Origin: Microvirga sp. SRT01
GTDB lineage: Bacteria > Pseudomonadota > Alphaproteobacteria > Sphingomonadales > Sphingomonadaceae
Length of the DNA stretch: 64,000 nt
Direction: 5' to 3'
NCBI GenBank assembly: GCA_018139225.1
Contig: JAGSNX010000001.1
Location: forward strand, 868,001-932,000
Shown here: in pieces, positions 7,726-15,368 of the stretch
Layout: each line of letters begins with the position of its first letter
Numbering within the stretch: position 1 is the stretch's first letter
Made by a program: the position numbers and the translations under genes
Notes under the pieces: model-generated
Databases searched by the model: none
Seen by the model: only the letters and a program-made list of their open reading frames with translations
Told to the model about the DNA's origin: nothing

Positions 7726-8523
7726 TCATTCGGACGGGACGGTCGTCTGGTCGAAGAACAGCGCCTGGCTGATCGCCGCCTTCACCGTTGACCGCTGGAA
7801 CGGCTTGGTGATGAGGAACGTCGGCTCAGGCCGCTCGCCGGTCAGCAGCCGCTCCGGGAAGGCGGTAATGAAGATCACGGGCACCTCGAACTCGGCCAGG
7901 ATGTCCTTGACCGCGTCGATGCCCGAACTGTCGTCGGCAAGCTGGATGTCGGCAAGGACGAGGCCCGGACGATCCTCCATGGCCAGTCCGACCGCCTCGT
8001 CGCGGGTCACGGCAATGCCAGTGACTTCATGCCCGAGGTCGCGCACGATCGTCTCGATATCCATCGCGATGATCGGCTCGTCCTCGATGATCAGCACGCG
8101 GGCGCGGGTCTGCTGTTCGATCTCGGCCAGCGCCTCGGCGACCAAGGACTCGACCTCTTCCGGCTCGACATCGATCAGATAGGCAGCGTCTTCGGGTGTA
8201 AAGCCTTCCATCGCCGTCAGCAGCAGCGCTTGACGCGACAGCGGCGTCATACGGGCCAGCCGCGCACGCGTCACCGCCTCAGCACCGTCCGCCTCTCCCG
8301 TTGCGTCCATGTCGTCGTAGTTGGCCGACGCCCAGATGCCCTGGAACATGCGGTACAGGCCGAGGCGCGGTTCGACGTCCTTGGGAAACTGATCCGGCGC
8401 GGCGACGATCGCCTCCAGCGTCGCACGGACATACTTGTCTCCGTGATTCTGGCTGCCCGTCAGGGCGCGGCCATAGCGGCGGAGGAAGGGTAGATGCGGT
8501 GCGAGTTGCTGTCCGAGCGACAT
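7726..8523 (-). CDS. phyR: Response regulator PhyR, anti-anti-sigma factor
   Basis: 265 aa with the inverted PhyR layout: an EcfG-like sigma domain first (sigma-2-like about 1-65, sigma-4-like about 90-138) and a receiver domain last (about 142-258). The phospho-acceptor is Asp192 (LVLADIQLA), with acidic Glu147/Asp148, Thr220 (FITAFPE) and Lys240 (ITKPF). On phosphorylation the sigma-like domain takes NepR away from EcfG. The start MSLGQQLAPHLPF matches known PhyR N-termini; the longer open frame upstream crosses the promoter region. Divergent from nepR across a 329-bp gap. Confidence 0.95.
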   Translation of the reverse strand: MSLGQQLAPHLPFLRRYGRALTGSQNHGDKYVRATLEAIVAAPDQFPKDVEPRLGLYRMFQGIWASANYDDMDATGEADGAEAVTRARLARMTPLSRQALLLTAMEGFTPEDAAYLIDVEPEEVESLVAEALAEIEQQTRARVLIIEDEPIIAMDIETIVRDLGHEVTGIAVTRDEAVGLAMEDRPGLVLADIQLADDSSGIDAVKDILAEFEVPVIFITAFPERLLTGERPEPTFLITKPFQRSTVKAAISQALFFDQTTVPSE

Positions 8524-8672
8524 GAGGCGAAGTGACTCCCTGGCGTTATTTGGCGACCGCGCACGCCTTTCGTGGCGCAAAGGCTGGCCGCAGAGGCTGA
8601 TCCACGTACAAATGCAATTCGACATGCCCCGGTTGCACGGAAATCGCACCCCCGGAATTTTCGTGCTCGCTG

Positions 8673-8700
8673 GGAACAAACGAAATGCTGTTTGGTTTCC
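8673..8700. promoter_or_regulatory. Overlapping divergent sigma-EcfG-like promoters between phyR and nepR
   Basis: The 329-bp gap 8524-8852 carries on the plus strand GGAAC (8673-8677), 16 bases, GGTT (8694-8697), directed at nepR. Almost the same bases on the minus strand read GGAAA (8700-8696), 17 bases, TGTT (8678-8675), directed at phyR. Each differs from GGAAC-N16/17-CGTT at one or two places. This would place both regulators under EcfG itself. I see no other coding sequence in this gap. Confidence 0.5.
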
Positions 8701-8852
8701 TCGCGCAATCGGGTCGCCGTCAAATCGTGGCTACAGTCACATCGGCAAGCTCGGGTTCGCTATTGTCGGCACGTCGGCGAATATGGGTAAAGCACCCGCT
8801 CGGCGTTGCCTCAGGGGGATACGGTCGGTTGGGTCAGGACAGTACATCGAAG

Positions 8853-9011
8853 ATGCCGGCACGCAAGCGAACCTCTCCGCCGTCCAGAACGCAAGGGTCC
8901 GACGCGGCTCTCGACCAGCCCGTGGGTTCGGCCTTGCGGTCGGTATATCAGAGGACGGTCGAGGAGCAGGTCCCCGACGACCTGCTTGACCTGCTCGGCA
9001 AGCTGAACTGA
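8853..9011 (+). CDS. nepR: Anti-sigma factor NepR
   Basis: 52 aa. The C-terminal half has the hallmark NepR helices: PVGSALRSVYQRTVEEQ, then VPDDLLDLLGKLN. The N-terminal 20 residues are polar and basic and probably disordered. NepR binds EcfG in unstressed cells and phospho-PhyR under stress. The ATG at 8853 was chosen as the nearest start that leaves the conserved core whole; the frame stays open upstream, so a longer form cannot be ruled out. The sensor kinase gene starts 12 bases after the stop, so the two are one operon. Confidence 0.85.
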   Translation: MPARKRTSPPSRTQGSDAALDQPVGSALRSVYQRTVEEQVPDDLLDLLGKLN

Positions 9012-9023
9012 CGGACCCGCTCA

Positions 9024-10649
9024 ATGGCTGATGACGCCGCTATCCGGGCAGATGTCCGGACCGGCGCGGGCGCCGACGGATCGGCGCAGACGGAGCCCTC
9101 TCCCACGCTGCCGCGCCTGTCGCTGTCGCGCTTGCCGACCGGCGCGAAGCTGTTGCTGGTCCTTAGTGCCGCCCTTCTGCCGCTTGCCCTGATCGCGATC
9201 TTCGCGACGCTCCAGACGACGCGGCTGACCGACTCCGAAGCCCGCTCTCGCCTTCGCATCGCCGCCACCGAAAGCGCGCGTTCGATCGCGATCGAGCTGG
9301 TCGGGGACATGACGGCGCTGCGGGTGGCAGTCAACGCCCTCGACATCGACCCCGCCGACGCACCGAGTTGCGCGCGCGCGCAGGGGGTGTTCGCCCAGCA
9401 GGCTTCCGTGGGTGCGCGGTTCGAGATCGCCGACCGTATGGGTCATGTCCTCTGCGGCGAGCGGCTGCCCCGCTCTACTGCCGTCGCGACTGACGCCGGC
9501 CCGACCGCGAGCATCGTGCCCAACCGCGGCCTCGTCCTTGCCATCAGCGCGCCCCGCAAGGACGTCGTCGCCCGCGCCTTCTTCCCGCAGGATTTCCTGC
9601 GCGAGCTCGGCCAGCCTACCAGCCGCGCCACGACCTTCGCCAGCGCCCTGATCCTCGACGACGACGCACTCGATCTGGAGCCGCTGCCGGACGGTGGGCC
9701 GCTCCAGCGAATGGAGACGATGCGGACCGAACTCGGCATTGCCGGCCTTGCGCTGCGTACCAGCGTCCGCAGCGCGCCGCTGACCTCGTCGATGGTCGTT
9801 GCAATGCTGTTGCCGTTGCTGATGTGGGCCGCCGCCGCCTGGATCGGCTGGTTCGTGGTCGACCGCCTGTTGCTACGGCCTTTGCGCGACCTCCGCCGCG
9901 AGATCGCATCGTTCAAGCCCGGTGAGGAAGTGCCGGTACCGCCACCCAGCCGGTTGCCGGCGCAGGAGATCCGCGAACTCGGCGAAACCTTCCGCACGAT
10001 CAGCCGAACGGTGGCCGAGCACGAAGCCGGACTGGAGGAGGGTCTGCGCCGACAGACCAAGCTGACGCGCGAAGTCCATCACCGCGTAAAGAACAACCTT
10101 CAGGTCATCGCCAGCCTGATTGCGTTCCACGCGCGGGGAGCCGCCAGCGCCGATGCGACCGCAGCCTATGCGGCGATCCAGCGCCGCGTCGATGCGCTGG
10201 CCGTGGTGCACCGTCACCACTTCGCCGAGCTGGAAGAGCATCGCGGGCTGAATCTTCGCACGATGATCGGCGAGCTGGCCTCCAACCTGCGTGCTACGTC
10301 GGAGGCGGGTTCGGGCGTCGCGATCAAGCTCGACGTCGATCCGTACCTCGTCAACCAGGACGTCGCCGTGGCGGTCGCGTTCCTCTTCACCGAGATCGTC
10401 GAGCTTGCATTCGCCTGCGACACGGCGGCCCAGATCCGGGTTTCCGTCAAGGCCTCCGAACAGGAGGACCGAGCGACCCTGCGCGTCGTGTCGCGAGCGC
10501 TGCTCGACGGCGATACGCTGCGTGAACTGGCCCGCAGCCGTTACGGTCGTATTCTCGAAGGCCTTTCCCGGCAGCTTCGCTCGCCCCTGCATCACGATCC
10601 GCTGGTTGGCGCGTACGAAATCGCAATCGCGGTTATCGGGCGCGAATAA
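9024..10649 (+). CDS. HisKA_2-family sensor histidine kinase of the stress locus (PhyP-like)
   Basis: 541 aa membrane protein. Two membrane helices (about 41-63 and 256-282) flank a periplasmic sensor region of about 190 residues; a HAMP-like linker follows (about 283-335), then a HisKA_2 dimerisation box with TREVHHRVKNNLQVIASLI (His352/His353). The C-terminal ATP-binding part is decayed: the N-box place reads FTEIVELAF rather than the usual NELVTNA, and no DxGxG motif follows. This suggests poor or no ATP binding, so it may act mainly as a phosphatase of PhyR, as described for PhyP of Sphingomonas (family knowledge; identity inferred). Co-transcribed with nepR. Confidence 0.8.
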   Translation: MADDAAIRADVRTGAGADGSAQTEPSPTLPRLSLSRLPTGAKLLLVLSAALLPLALIAIFATLQTTRLTDSEARSRLRIAATESARSIAIELVGDMTALRVAVNALDIDPADAPSCARAQGVFAQQASVGARFEIADRMGHVLCGERLPRSTAVATDAGPTASIVPNRGLVLAISAPRKDVVARAFFPQDFLRELGQPTSRATTFASALILDDDALDLEPLPDGGPLQRMETMRTELGIAGLALRTSVRSAPLTSSMVVAMLLPLLMWAAAAWIGWFVVDRLLLRPLRDLRREIASFKPGEEVPVPPPSRLPAQEIRELGETFRTISRTVAEHEAGLEEGLRRQTKLTREVHHRVKNNLQVIASLIAFHARGAASADATAAYAAIQRRVDALAVVHRHHFAELEEHRGLNLRTMIGELASNLRATSEAGSGVAIKLDVDPYLVNQDVAVAVAFLFTEIVELAFACDTAAQIRVSVKASEQEDRATLRVVSRALLDGDTLRELARSRYGRILEGLSRQLRSPLHHDPLVGAYEIAIAVIGRE

Positions 10650-10676
10650 AAAATCGAGGGCAGCGCGCGGCGGCAA

Positions 10677-10701
10677 GGAACCTCACGATCAAGTGAGTGT
10701 T
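10677..10701 (+). promoter_or_regulatory. Sigma-EcfG-like promoter of a putative small RNA
   Basis: GGAAC (10677-10681), exactly 16 bases, TGTT (10698-10701), 27 bases after the kinase stop. Only the first base of the -10 element differs from GGAAC-N16-CGTT. The predicted start of transcription is near 10708, just before the first hairpin of the small RNA. Confidence 0.6.
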
Positions 10702-10707
10702 ATGTAA

Positions 10708-10816
10708 TTCGGATCGCGACCTTATGCCCCCCCCGCTACCGCGATCCACGACATAGGCCCGAAGGCGCTCACCCTCCCCCCCCCCCCGGTGACGTCTTCG
10801 GGCCTTTAACTTTTTA
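10708..10816 (+). ncRNA. Putative stress-induced small RNA with two C-rich loops (GsrN-like)
   Basis: About 109 nt between a sigma-EcfG-like promoter and a Rho-independent terminator, with no credible open frame. Hairpin 1: stem GGATCGCG (10711-10718) with CGCGATCC (10740-10747), perfect over 8 bp, loop of 21 nt holding C8 (10727-10734). Hairpin 2: outer stem 10755-10764 with 10796-10805 (10 bp), inner stem TCACC/GGTGA, terminal loop CT plus C12 (10776-10787), followed by a U-rich tail. C-rich loops that pair with G-rich ribosome-binding sites and control by the general stress sigma factor are features of GsrN in Caulobacter. The relation here is inferred from structure and place only. Start is predicted from the promoter. 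Confidence 0.55.
10755..10815 (+). terminator. Rho-independent terminator of the small RNA
   Basis: Stem aggcccgaag / cttcgggcct (10755-10764 and 10796-10805) followed by tttaacttttt. It also serves as the 3' hairpin of the putative small RNA. Confidence 0.75.
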
Positions 10817-10856
10817 GCCGCCTCGCATTTTGTCTACCGCATGTCCTTGCGACAGT

Positions 10857-10881
10857 GGAACGATATCTGCCGCGACGCATT
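10857..10881 (+). promoter_or_regulatory. Sigma-EcfG-like promoter of the entericidin gene
   Basis: GGAAC (10857-10861), 16 bases, CATT (10878-10881). One mismatch from GGAAC-N16-CGTT. The predicted start near 10888 leaves a leader of about 30 nt with GGGAGG before the ATG at 10918. Confidence 0.5.
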
Positions 10882-10917
10882 GCCCTCACGGCATTCAAGC
10901 CCTTTGGGAGGTACATC

Positions 10918-11052
10918 ATGCGTAAACTGGTCGGTCTGGCTTTGATCGCCGGCAGCCTGCTCGTCTCGGCGTGCAACACGGTCGAGGGTATGGGCAAGGA
11001 CGTCGGCTCGGCCGGCGACACGGTCGCCAAGACGGCGAGCGACGCCAAGTAA
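10918..11052 (+). CDS. Entericidin A/B family lipoprotein
   Basis: 44 aa. The signal peptide ends in a lipobox LLVSAC with Cys19 as the lipidated residue, followed by NTVEGMGKDVGSAGDTVAKTA, the short amphipathic body of entericidin-type lipoproteins. In enterobacteria entericidin B is induced by the stationary-phase sigma factor; here a sigma-EcfG-like promoter and the place beside the stress locus suggest the same kind of control. Strong ribosome-binding site GGGAGG 7 bases before the ATG. Flanked by terminators on both sides, so it is a single-gene unit. Confidence 0.85.
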   Translation: MRKLVGLALIAGSLLVSACNTVEGMGKDVGSAGDTVAKTASDAK

Positions 11053-11069
11053 GCCAAGCGCTTGAAGGC

Positions 11070-11101
11070 GGGCCGCGTGACATTCGTCACGCGGCCCGTT
11101 T
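11070..11101 (+). terminator. Rho-independent terminator after the entericidin gene
   Basis: A perfect 12-bp stem (11070-11081 with 11086-11097), loop attc, followed by gtttt. Ends the entericidin transcript about 18 bases past its stop. Confidence 0.85.
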
Positions 11102-11203
11102 TCGTATCTGCGAATAATGGACGGTCGCTCGACGACCTGCAGCTTCGTTGCGGACGCCCGACGAGCAACGGAAGACGAGAAGCCGAACGCCCCTACCTAC
11201 GCC

Positions 11204-11989
11204 TTATTCAGTAATCGCCTCGGCCTCACGCGCTCGGCGGCGTTCGGTGAACCAGATGCCGATCAGCGCCATCTCGTACAGGATGCACAGCGGGATCGCG
11301 AGCAACAGCTGCGATCCAACGTCGGGCGGCGTCAGCACCGCGGCGATGGCGAACGCGCCGACGATCGCATAACGGCGCGCCGACACCAGTTGCTGCCGCG
11401 TGACGATCCCGGCGCGCTCCAGCAGCATCAGCAATACCGGCAGCAGGAATGCGATGCCGAAGCCGAACAGGAACTGCATGACGAAGGACAGGTAGTTGCC
11501 AATACCCGGCAACGCCTCCTGATTGACGCCCCCGACATTGCCCTGGAAGCTCAGCAGGAAGTGCAATGCCATCGGAATGGCGATGTAATAGGCCATCGCA
11601 GCGCCGCCGAGGAACAGCACCGGCGTCGCCAGCAGGAATGGCAGCAGCGCGCGCTTTTCCTTGCGATACAGCCCCGGCGCGACGAACTGCCACAGCTGGT
11701 TCGCGATCACCGGGAACGAGATCATCATCGCCGCGAAAAACGCGACCTTCACCTTGACGAAGAACGCTTCGAAGATTTCGGTGTAGATCACCGTCTTCTG
11801 CCCGGCCGATAGCAAGGGCTGGACGAGAAACCCGAAGATCGCCTCCGCGAAATAATAGCTGATGCCGAACGCCACCAGTACGGCCGCGATGCAGTAGAGC
11901 AGGCGACGGCGCAGTTCGATCAGGTGATCGAGCAGCGGCGCGCGGCTTTCGTCGATCTCGCTCGTGGCGTCACTCACCGTGTCGGTCAC
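11204..11989 (-). CDS. tatC: Twin-arginine translocase subunit TatC
   Basis: 261 aa, the core receptor of the Tat export system that moves folded proteins with twin-arginine signals across the inner membrane. Six hydrophobic helices can be traced, and the conserved N-terminal LLDHLIELRRRLLYC and the first periplasmic loop region AEAIFGFLVQPLL are present. The ATG overlaps the tatB stop by four bases. A conserved FGIAFLLPVLLMLL stretch marks helix 4. Last gene of the tatABC operon, which follows scpB as is common in Sphingomonadales. Confidence 0.95.
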   Translation of the reverse strand: MTDTVSDATSEIDESRAPLLDHLIELRRRLLYCIAAVLVAFGISYYFAEAIFGFLVQPLLSAGQKTVIYTEIFEAFFVKVKVAFFAAMMISFPVIANQLWQFVAPGLYRKEKRALLPFLLATPVLFLGGAAMAYYIAIPMALHFLLSFQGNVGGVNQEALPGIGNYLSFVMQFLFGFGIAFLLPVLLMLLERAGIVTRQQLVSARRYAIVGAFAIAAVLTPPDVGSQLLLAIPLCILYEMALIGIWFTERRRAREAEAITE

Positions 11990-12393
11990 GATGGGGCTCC
12001 TTCGGCACGCGGCGGCGTCCCCGGCTCAGCCGGCATCACGTGCGGCTTTTCGACCATGACAGGCTCCGTGGTCTTGTCCTGCGTAGGTGCGCCCGGTTCG
12101 TGCATCGGCCCAGACGCATCGTGTACCGGCTCCGAGACGTCGGGTTCCGTCGGCGTCACGGGATGCTCCCGCATGATCCGCTCGTTCTCCGCCGCCCATT
12201 TCTTCTCCATCTCCTCCAGCTCCGCCTCGCGGACCATGGAGTCGAAGCCGGAGCGGAACTGACGCGCGACGCCGCGCGCCTTCCCGACCCAATAACCCAG
12301 CACGCGCAGGGCCTTTGGCAGATCCTTCGGACCGATGACGACCAGCGCCACGAAGGCGACCAGCATCAGCTCGGTCGGCGCGATATCGAACAT
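11986..12393 (-). CDS. tatB: Sec-independent translocase subunit TatB
   Basis: 135 aa. N-terminal membrane helix with the TatB signature MFDIAPTELMLVAFVALVVIGPKDLP, then an amphipathic helix (about 24-70) and a long Pro/Glu-rich tail (75-135) probably disordered. TatB with TatC forms the signal-peptide receptor. The Glu8 of TELM and the Gly-Pro hinge are both kept. Overlaps tatC by ATGA, spaced 40 bp from tatA. Confidence 0.93.
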   Translation of the reverse strand: MFDIAPTELMLVAFVALVVIGPKDLPKALRVLGYWVGKARGVARQFRSGFDSMVREAELEEMEKKWAAENERIMREHPVTPTEPDVSEPVHDASGPMHEPGAPTQDKTTEPVMVEKPHVMPAEPGTPPRAEGAPS

Positions 12394-12433
12394 GCTGTTC
12401 CGGGTTCAGCGAGCGGTGAGCGTCAACGCAGGA

Positions 12434-12679
12434 TCAACGATCGTCGCGCAGCGTGTCGCGGGTGGCATTGCCGTCACGGTCGAACGCCGGCTCCGCCTGC
12501 TTCTGCGATTCGATGCGCTTGGCCGGCTTGGTGTCGTCGTCCTGCTCGGCCATGCCCTTCTTGAAGTTCTTCACGCCCTTGGCGACATCGCCCATCAGGC
12601 TGGAGAAACGCCCGCCGCCGAGCAGCAGGATGGCGACGACGGCAAGGACGAGCAGGTGAATCGGGCTGAAGCTGCCCAT
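12434..12679 (-). CDS. tatA: Sec-independent translocase subunit TatA
   Basis: 81 aa pore-forming subunit. [39 protein letters not shown] has the short membrane helix, a hinge (GGGRF in place of the more usual FG..K), and the amphipathic helix with [13 protein letters not shown]. The tail is acidic and polar. The start is set by the family N-terminus; a longer open frame upstream runs through scpB. Lies 29 bp downstream of scpB, so scpAB and tatABC probably share a transcript. Confidence 0.93.
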   Translation of the reverse strand: MGSFSPIHLLVLAVVAILLLGGGRFSSLMGDVAKGVKNFKKGMAEQDDDTKPAKRIESQKQAEPAFDRDGNATRDTLRDDR

Positions 12680-12708
12680 GATGCTTACTCCTGATAATGC
12701 AGTCCCAT

Positions 12709-13299
12709 CTAGTCGGAGTCGGTGGCCTTTTCCAGCCGCTGCGTGTCCTCTCCGAACGCGACTTCGAACGCCGTTTCGACGGGGTCCAGCAAACCTGCCG
12801 CGCGCAGGTCCTCGATACCCGGCAAGTCGCGACGACTCGCCAGTCCGAAATGCGCGAGGAAGCCCGGCGTGGTCGCATAGGTCAGTGGCCGGCCCGGCAC
12901 CTCGCGCCGGCCGGCTGGACGAATCCAGCCCGCCTCCATCAGCACGTCGAGCGTACCCTTGGCGATCTGGACGCCGCGGATCGCCTCGATCTCGGCGCGG
13001 CTGACGGGTTCGTGATAGGCGATGATCGCCAGCGTCTCGACCGCGGCGCGCGACAGCCGCCGCGTCTCCTCCCGCGTGCGCCGAAGCAGCGGGGCGAGAT
13101 CGGCCGCGGTCTGGAAATGCCACCGCTCGCCCCGCCGGACGAGCTCCACCCCGCGACCGGCATAGTCCTGCGCCAACGTCGCGAGCGCTGGACGGGGATC
13201 GCCGCCGACATGCGCTGCGAGGGCGTCAACCGTCAGCGGCTCCGCGGCGGCGAACAGCACCGCCTCCACCGCGCGCACCAGATCCCCGGGGGGCGTCAA
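12709..13299 (-). CDS. scpB: Segregation and condensation protein B
   Basis: 196 aa winged-helix partner of ScpA and SMC in the condensin that compacts and segregates the chromosome. Recognised by [20 protein letters not shown], by [30 protein letters not shown] and by [18 protein letters not shown]. The start is a TTG whose last bases form the scpA stop (TTGA), chosen because the domain starts within a few residues and no ATG is available. The C-terminal tail is acidic. Confidence 0.9.
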   Translation of the reverse strand: MTPPGDLVRAVEAVLFAAAEPLTVDALAAHVGGDPRPALATLAQDYAGRGVELVRRGERWHFQTAADLAPLLRRTREETRRLSRAAVETLAIIAYHEPVSRAEIEAIRGVQIAKGTLDVLMEAGWIRPAGRREVPGRPLTYATTPGFLAHFGLASRRDLPGIEDLRAAGLLDPVETAFEVAFGEDTQRLEKATDSD

Positions 13300-14021
13300 G
13301 ACCGCGCGCGCCGCAGCATCAACGGCGCGAACGGTTCGCGTTGATAAAGTTCGACACGCCCCTGCCGCGCCAGCTCCAGCGCCGCGAGAAAGCTCGACGC
13401 CAGTGCCGATCGCCGCAAGCGGCCCGCGGAGGGCGGGAGGAACCGCTCGATCGCCGTCCAGTCCACCGGCGTCGCCAACATCGCCGCGACACGCTCCAGC
13501 GCCGCTTCCAGCGTCATCACGTCTCGCGACGCCACCACGTGCAGCGCCGGCCGCGTCCGCGCGCTGACCCGGCCATAGGCGGCGATCAGGTCGAAGATTT
13601 CCGCCTGCCAGCCGGTGCGGCGAATCGTCGTCAGCCCCTCCCCCGCCGCGCCGCGCAGGAACACGTCGCGGCCCAGCCGGTCGCGCGCCATCAGCCGAGC
13701 ACCCGCCTCGCGCATCGCGTCCAGCCGCTCCAGCCGCAGTTGGAGCCGCAACGCGAGATCGTCGGGATCGGGGTCCTGCTCCGGCTCGCGGGGCAGCAGG
13801 AGCGCGGACTTCAGGTACGCCAGCTTCGCCGCCATCACGAGGTAATCGGCAGCCCGCTCCAGCCGCTCCGCCTGTTCCTCGATAAAGGCGAGATACTGCT
13901 CGACCAGCGACAGGATGGAGATCGCGCGCAGATCGACTTTCTGCGACCGCGCGAGCGCCAGCAACAGGTCCAGCGGCCCCTCCCACCCGTCGAGGTCCAG
14001 TGTCAGCGCATCATTGTCCAC
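13296..14021 (-). CDS. scpA: Segregation and condensation protein A
   Basis: 241 aa kleisin subunit of SMC-ScpAB. The N-terminal SMC-neck-binding motif WEGPLDLLLALARSQKVDLRAISI is classical, as is EEQAERLERAADYLVMAAKLAYLKSALLLP; the C-terminal winged helix (RRSALASSFLAALELARQGRVEL) binds the SMC head. Upstream lies a 143-bp gap before nagZ. Coupled to scpB by a four-base overlap. Confidence 0.92.
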   Translation of the reverse strand: MDNDALTLDLDGWEGPLDLLLALARSQKVDLRAISILSLVEQYLAFIEEQAERLERAADYLVMAAKLAYLKSALLLPREPEQDPDPDDLALRLQLRLERLDAMREAGARLMARDRLGRDVFLRGAAGEGLTTIRRTGWQAEIFDLIAAYGRVSARTRPALHVVASRDVMTLEAALERVAAMLATPVDWTAIERFLPPSAGRLRRSALASSFLAALELARQGRVELYQREPFAPLMLRRARS

Positions 14022-14164
14022 GGGGCCGGGATATCAGAAGGCGGCAGCGTTGCCACGCCGGGTGAAAAGCGTTGCGGACCAACCCGTTCGTGCTGAACAA
14101 AGTCAAAGCACCTCGCGCGACATGGCCTCCGGCGGCGCTCAGGCCTAACCGGAGGCACCGGGCG

Positions 14165-15166
14165 TTACACCAACGCCAGCAGCGCATCCCGCTTCGCGAC
14201 CAGCTTCGCCATATCGCCCGACCCCGGCCGTACGCTCGCCATCGCCCGGTCCAGACGTTCCCGCGAGCGTGGTGCAATTTCGCCGAGCAGGCCGGCGATC
14301 TCGACCATTTCGTCCATCCGCGCCCAGCAATCGAGCACGAGGTCGCATCCCGCGGCGATCGCCCCGGCGGCCTTTTGTCCCGCCGTGCCCGACAGCGCCT
14401 TCATATCGATATCGTCGGTCATCAACAGGCCGTCGAAGCCGATGCGCCCACGGATGATGTCCTCGATCACGACCGGTGACAGCGTCGCCGGACGTTCCGC
14501 ATCCCACGCCTCGAACACGATGTGGCTGGTCATGCCCATCGGCGCGGTGGCCAGCGTGCGGAACGGCGCCAGATCGACCTCGAGTTCGGCGTCGCTGGCG
14601 GTGACGGTCGGCAGCAGATGGTGCGAATCGACCAGCGCGCGACCGTGGCCGGGCATGTGCTTTACCACGCCGACGATGCCCGCCGCCGCGAGCCCCTCCA
14701 GCATCGCGCGGCCCAGCGCCGCGACGCGCATCGGCTCGCGACCGTACGCGCGGCAGGCGATCGCCTCCGTCGTGTCCGGCTGAGCGACGTCGAGCAGCGG
14801 CGCACAGTCGACGGTGATGCCGACCTCCGCCAGCATCAGCCCCAGCGCCTCGCCATTGGCACGCATCGCCTGGATCGCCGACATCGGCGCGATCTCGTAG
14901 AGCGCATCGAATGCCGGTCCGGCGGGAAATACCGGCCATTCCGGCGGTTGCATGCGGGCGACGCGACCGCCCTCCTGGTCGATCAGGATCGCCAGATCGT
15001 CCCGCCCCGCCAGATCGCGCAACGAGTCCGTCAGCGCGCGCAGTTGTTCGCGATCGACGATATTGCGTTTGAACAGGATGTACCCGGCAGGCTCGACCGC
15101 GGCGAAGAACGCGCGTTCGTCGGGGGTCAGGACGGGCCCGGACAGGCCGAAGATGACGGGCTTCAT
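14165..15166 (-). CDS. nagZ: Beta-N-acetylhexosaminidase NagZ (GH3)
   Basis: 333 aa cytoplasmic enzyme that removes GlcNAc from anhydro-muropeptides in peptidoglycan recycling. GH3 TIM barrel with IDQEGGRVARM, the catalytic loop KHMPGHGRALVDSHH (residues 169-183, with Asp180/His182 as the general acid pair) and the nucleophile Asp251 in LLMTDDIDMKAL. Length is normal for single-domain NagZ. It can influence beta-lactamase induction in species with AmpR, but nothing of that kind is seen here. Between the downstream SPOR gene side and scpA, same strand. Confidence 0.93.
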   Translation of the reverse strand: MKPVIFGLSGPVLTPDERAFFAAVEPAGYILFKRNIVDREQLRALTDSLRDLAGRDDLAILIDQEGGRVARMQPPEWPVFPAGPAFDALYEIAPMSAIQAMRANGEALGLMLAEVGITVDCAPLLDVAQPDTTEAIACRAYGREPMRVAALGRAMLEGLAAAGIVGVVKHMPGHGRALVDSHHLLPTVTASDAELEVDLAPFRTLATAPMGMTSHIVFEAWDAERPATLSPVVIEDIIRGRIGFDGLLMTDDIDMKALSGTAGQKAAGAIAAGCDLVLDCWARMDEMVEIAGLLGEIAPRSRERLDRAMASVRPGSGDMAKLVAKRDALLALV

Positions 15167-15239
15167 GCGCCGCGGTTTAGGCCGTCGGCGGGGCCGCGGC
15201 TAGTCGGTGTGGCGGCGGTTGCGATCGGCTTTCAGGCAC

Positions 15240-15321
15240 GTCATTCCGCGAACGCTGGGATTTCCGGGGTCGCGCGCGCGCGCCCTATCACCAAGCGACC
15301 CCAGCTTCCGCTGGGGTGACG
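15240..15321. repeat. Dispersed palindromic intergenic repeat (GTCATTCC...GGGGTGAC type)
   Basis: An 82-base unit between nagZ and the SPOR gene. The two arms end in GTCATTCC and GGGGTGAC, so the ends are inverted; the centre holds an alternating CGCGCGCGCG run. It looks like the common proteobacterial intergenic repeat with 'CCCAGCGGAAGCTGGGGTC'. A partial relative (GCTGGGATGACG) is near 22081. No coding potential. Confidence 0.6.
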
Positions 15322-15368
15322 ACTGGAACTGGGGGAACAGAAGAAAGCCCGCAGAAACAGGTCGCCCC

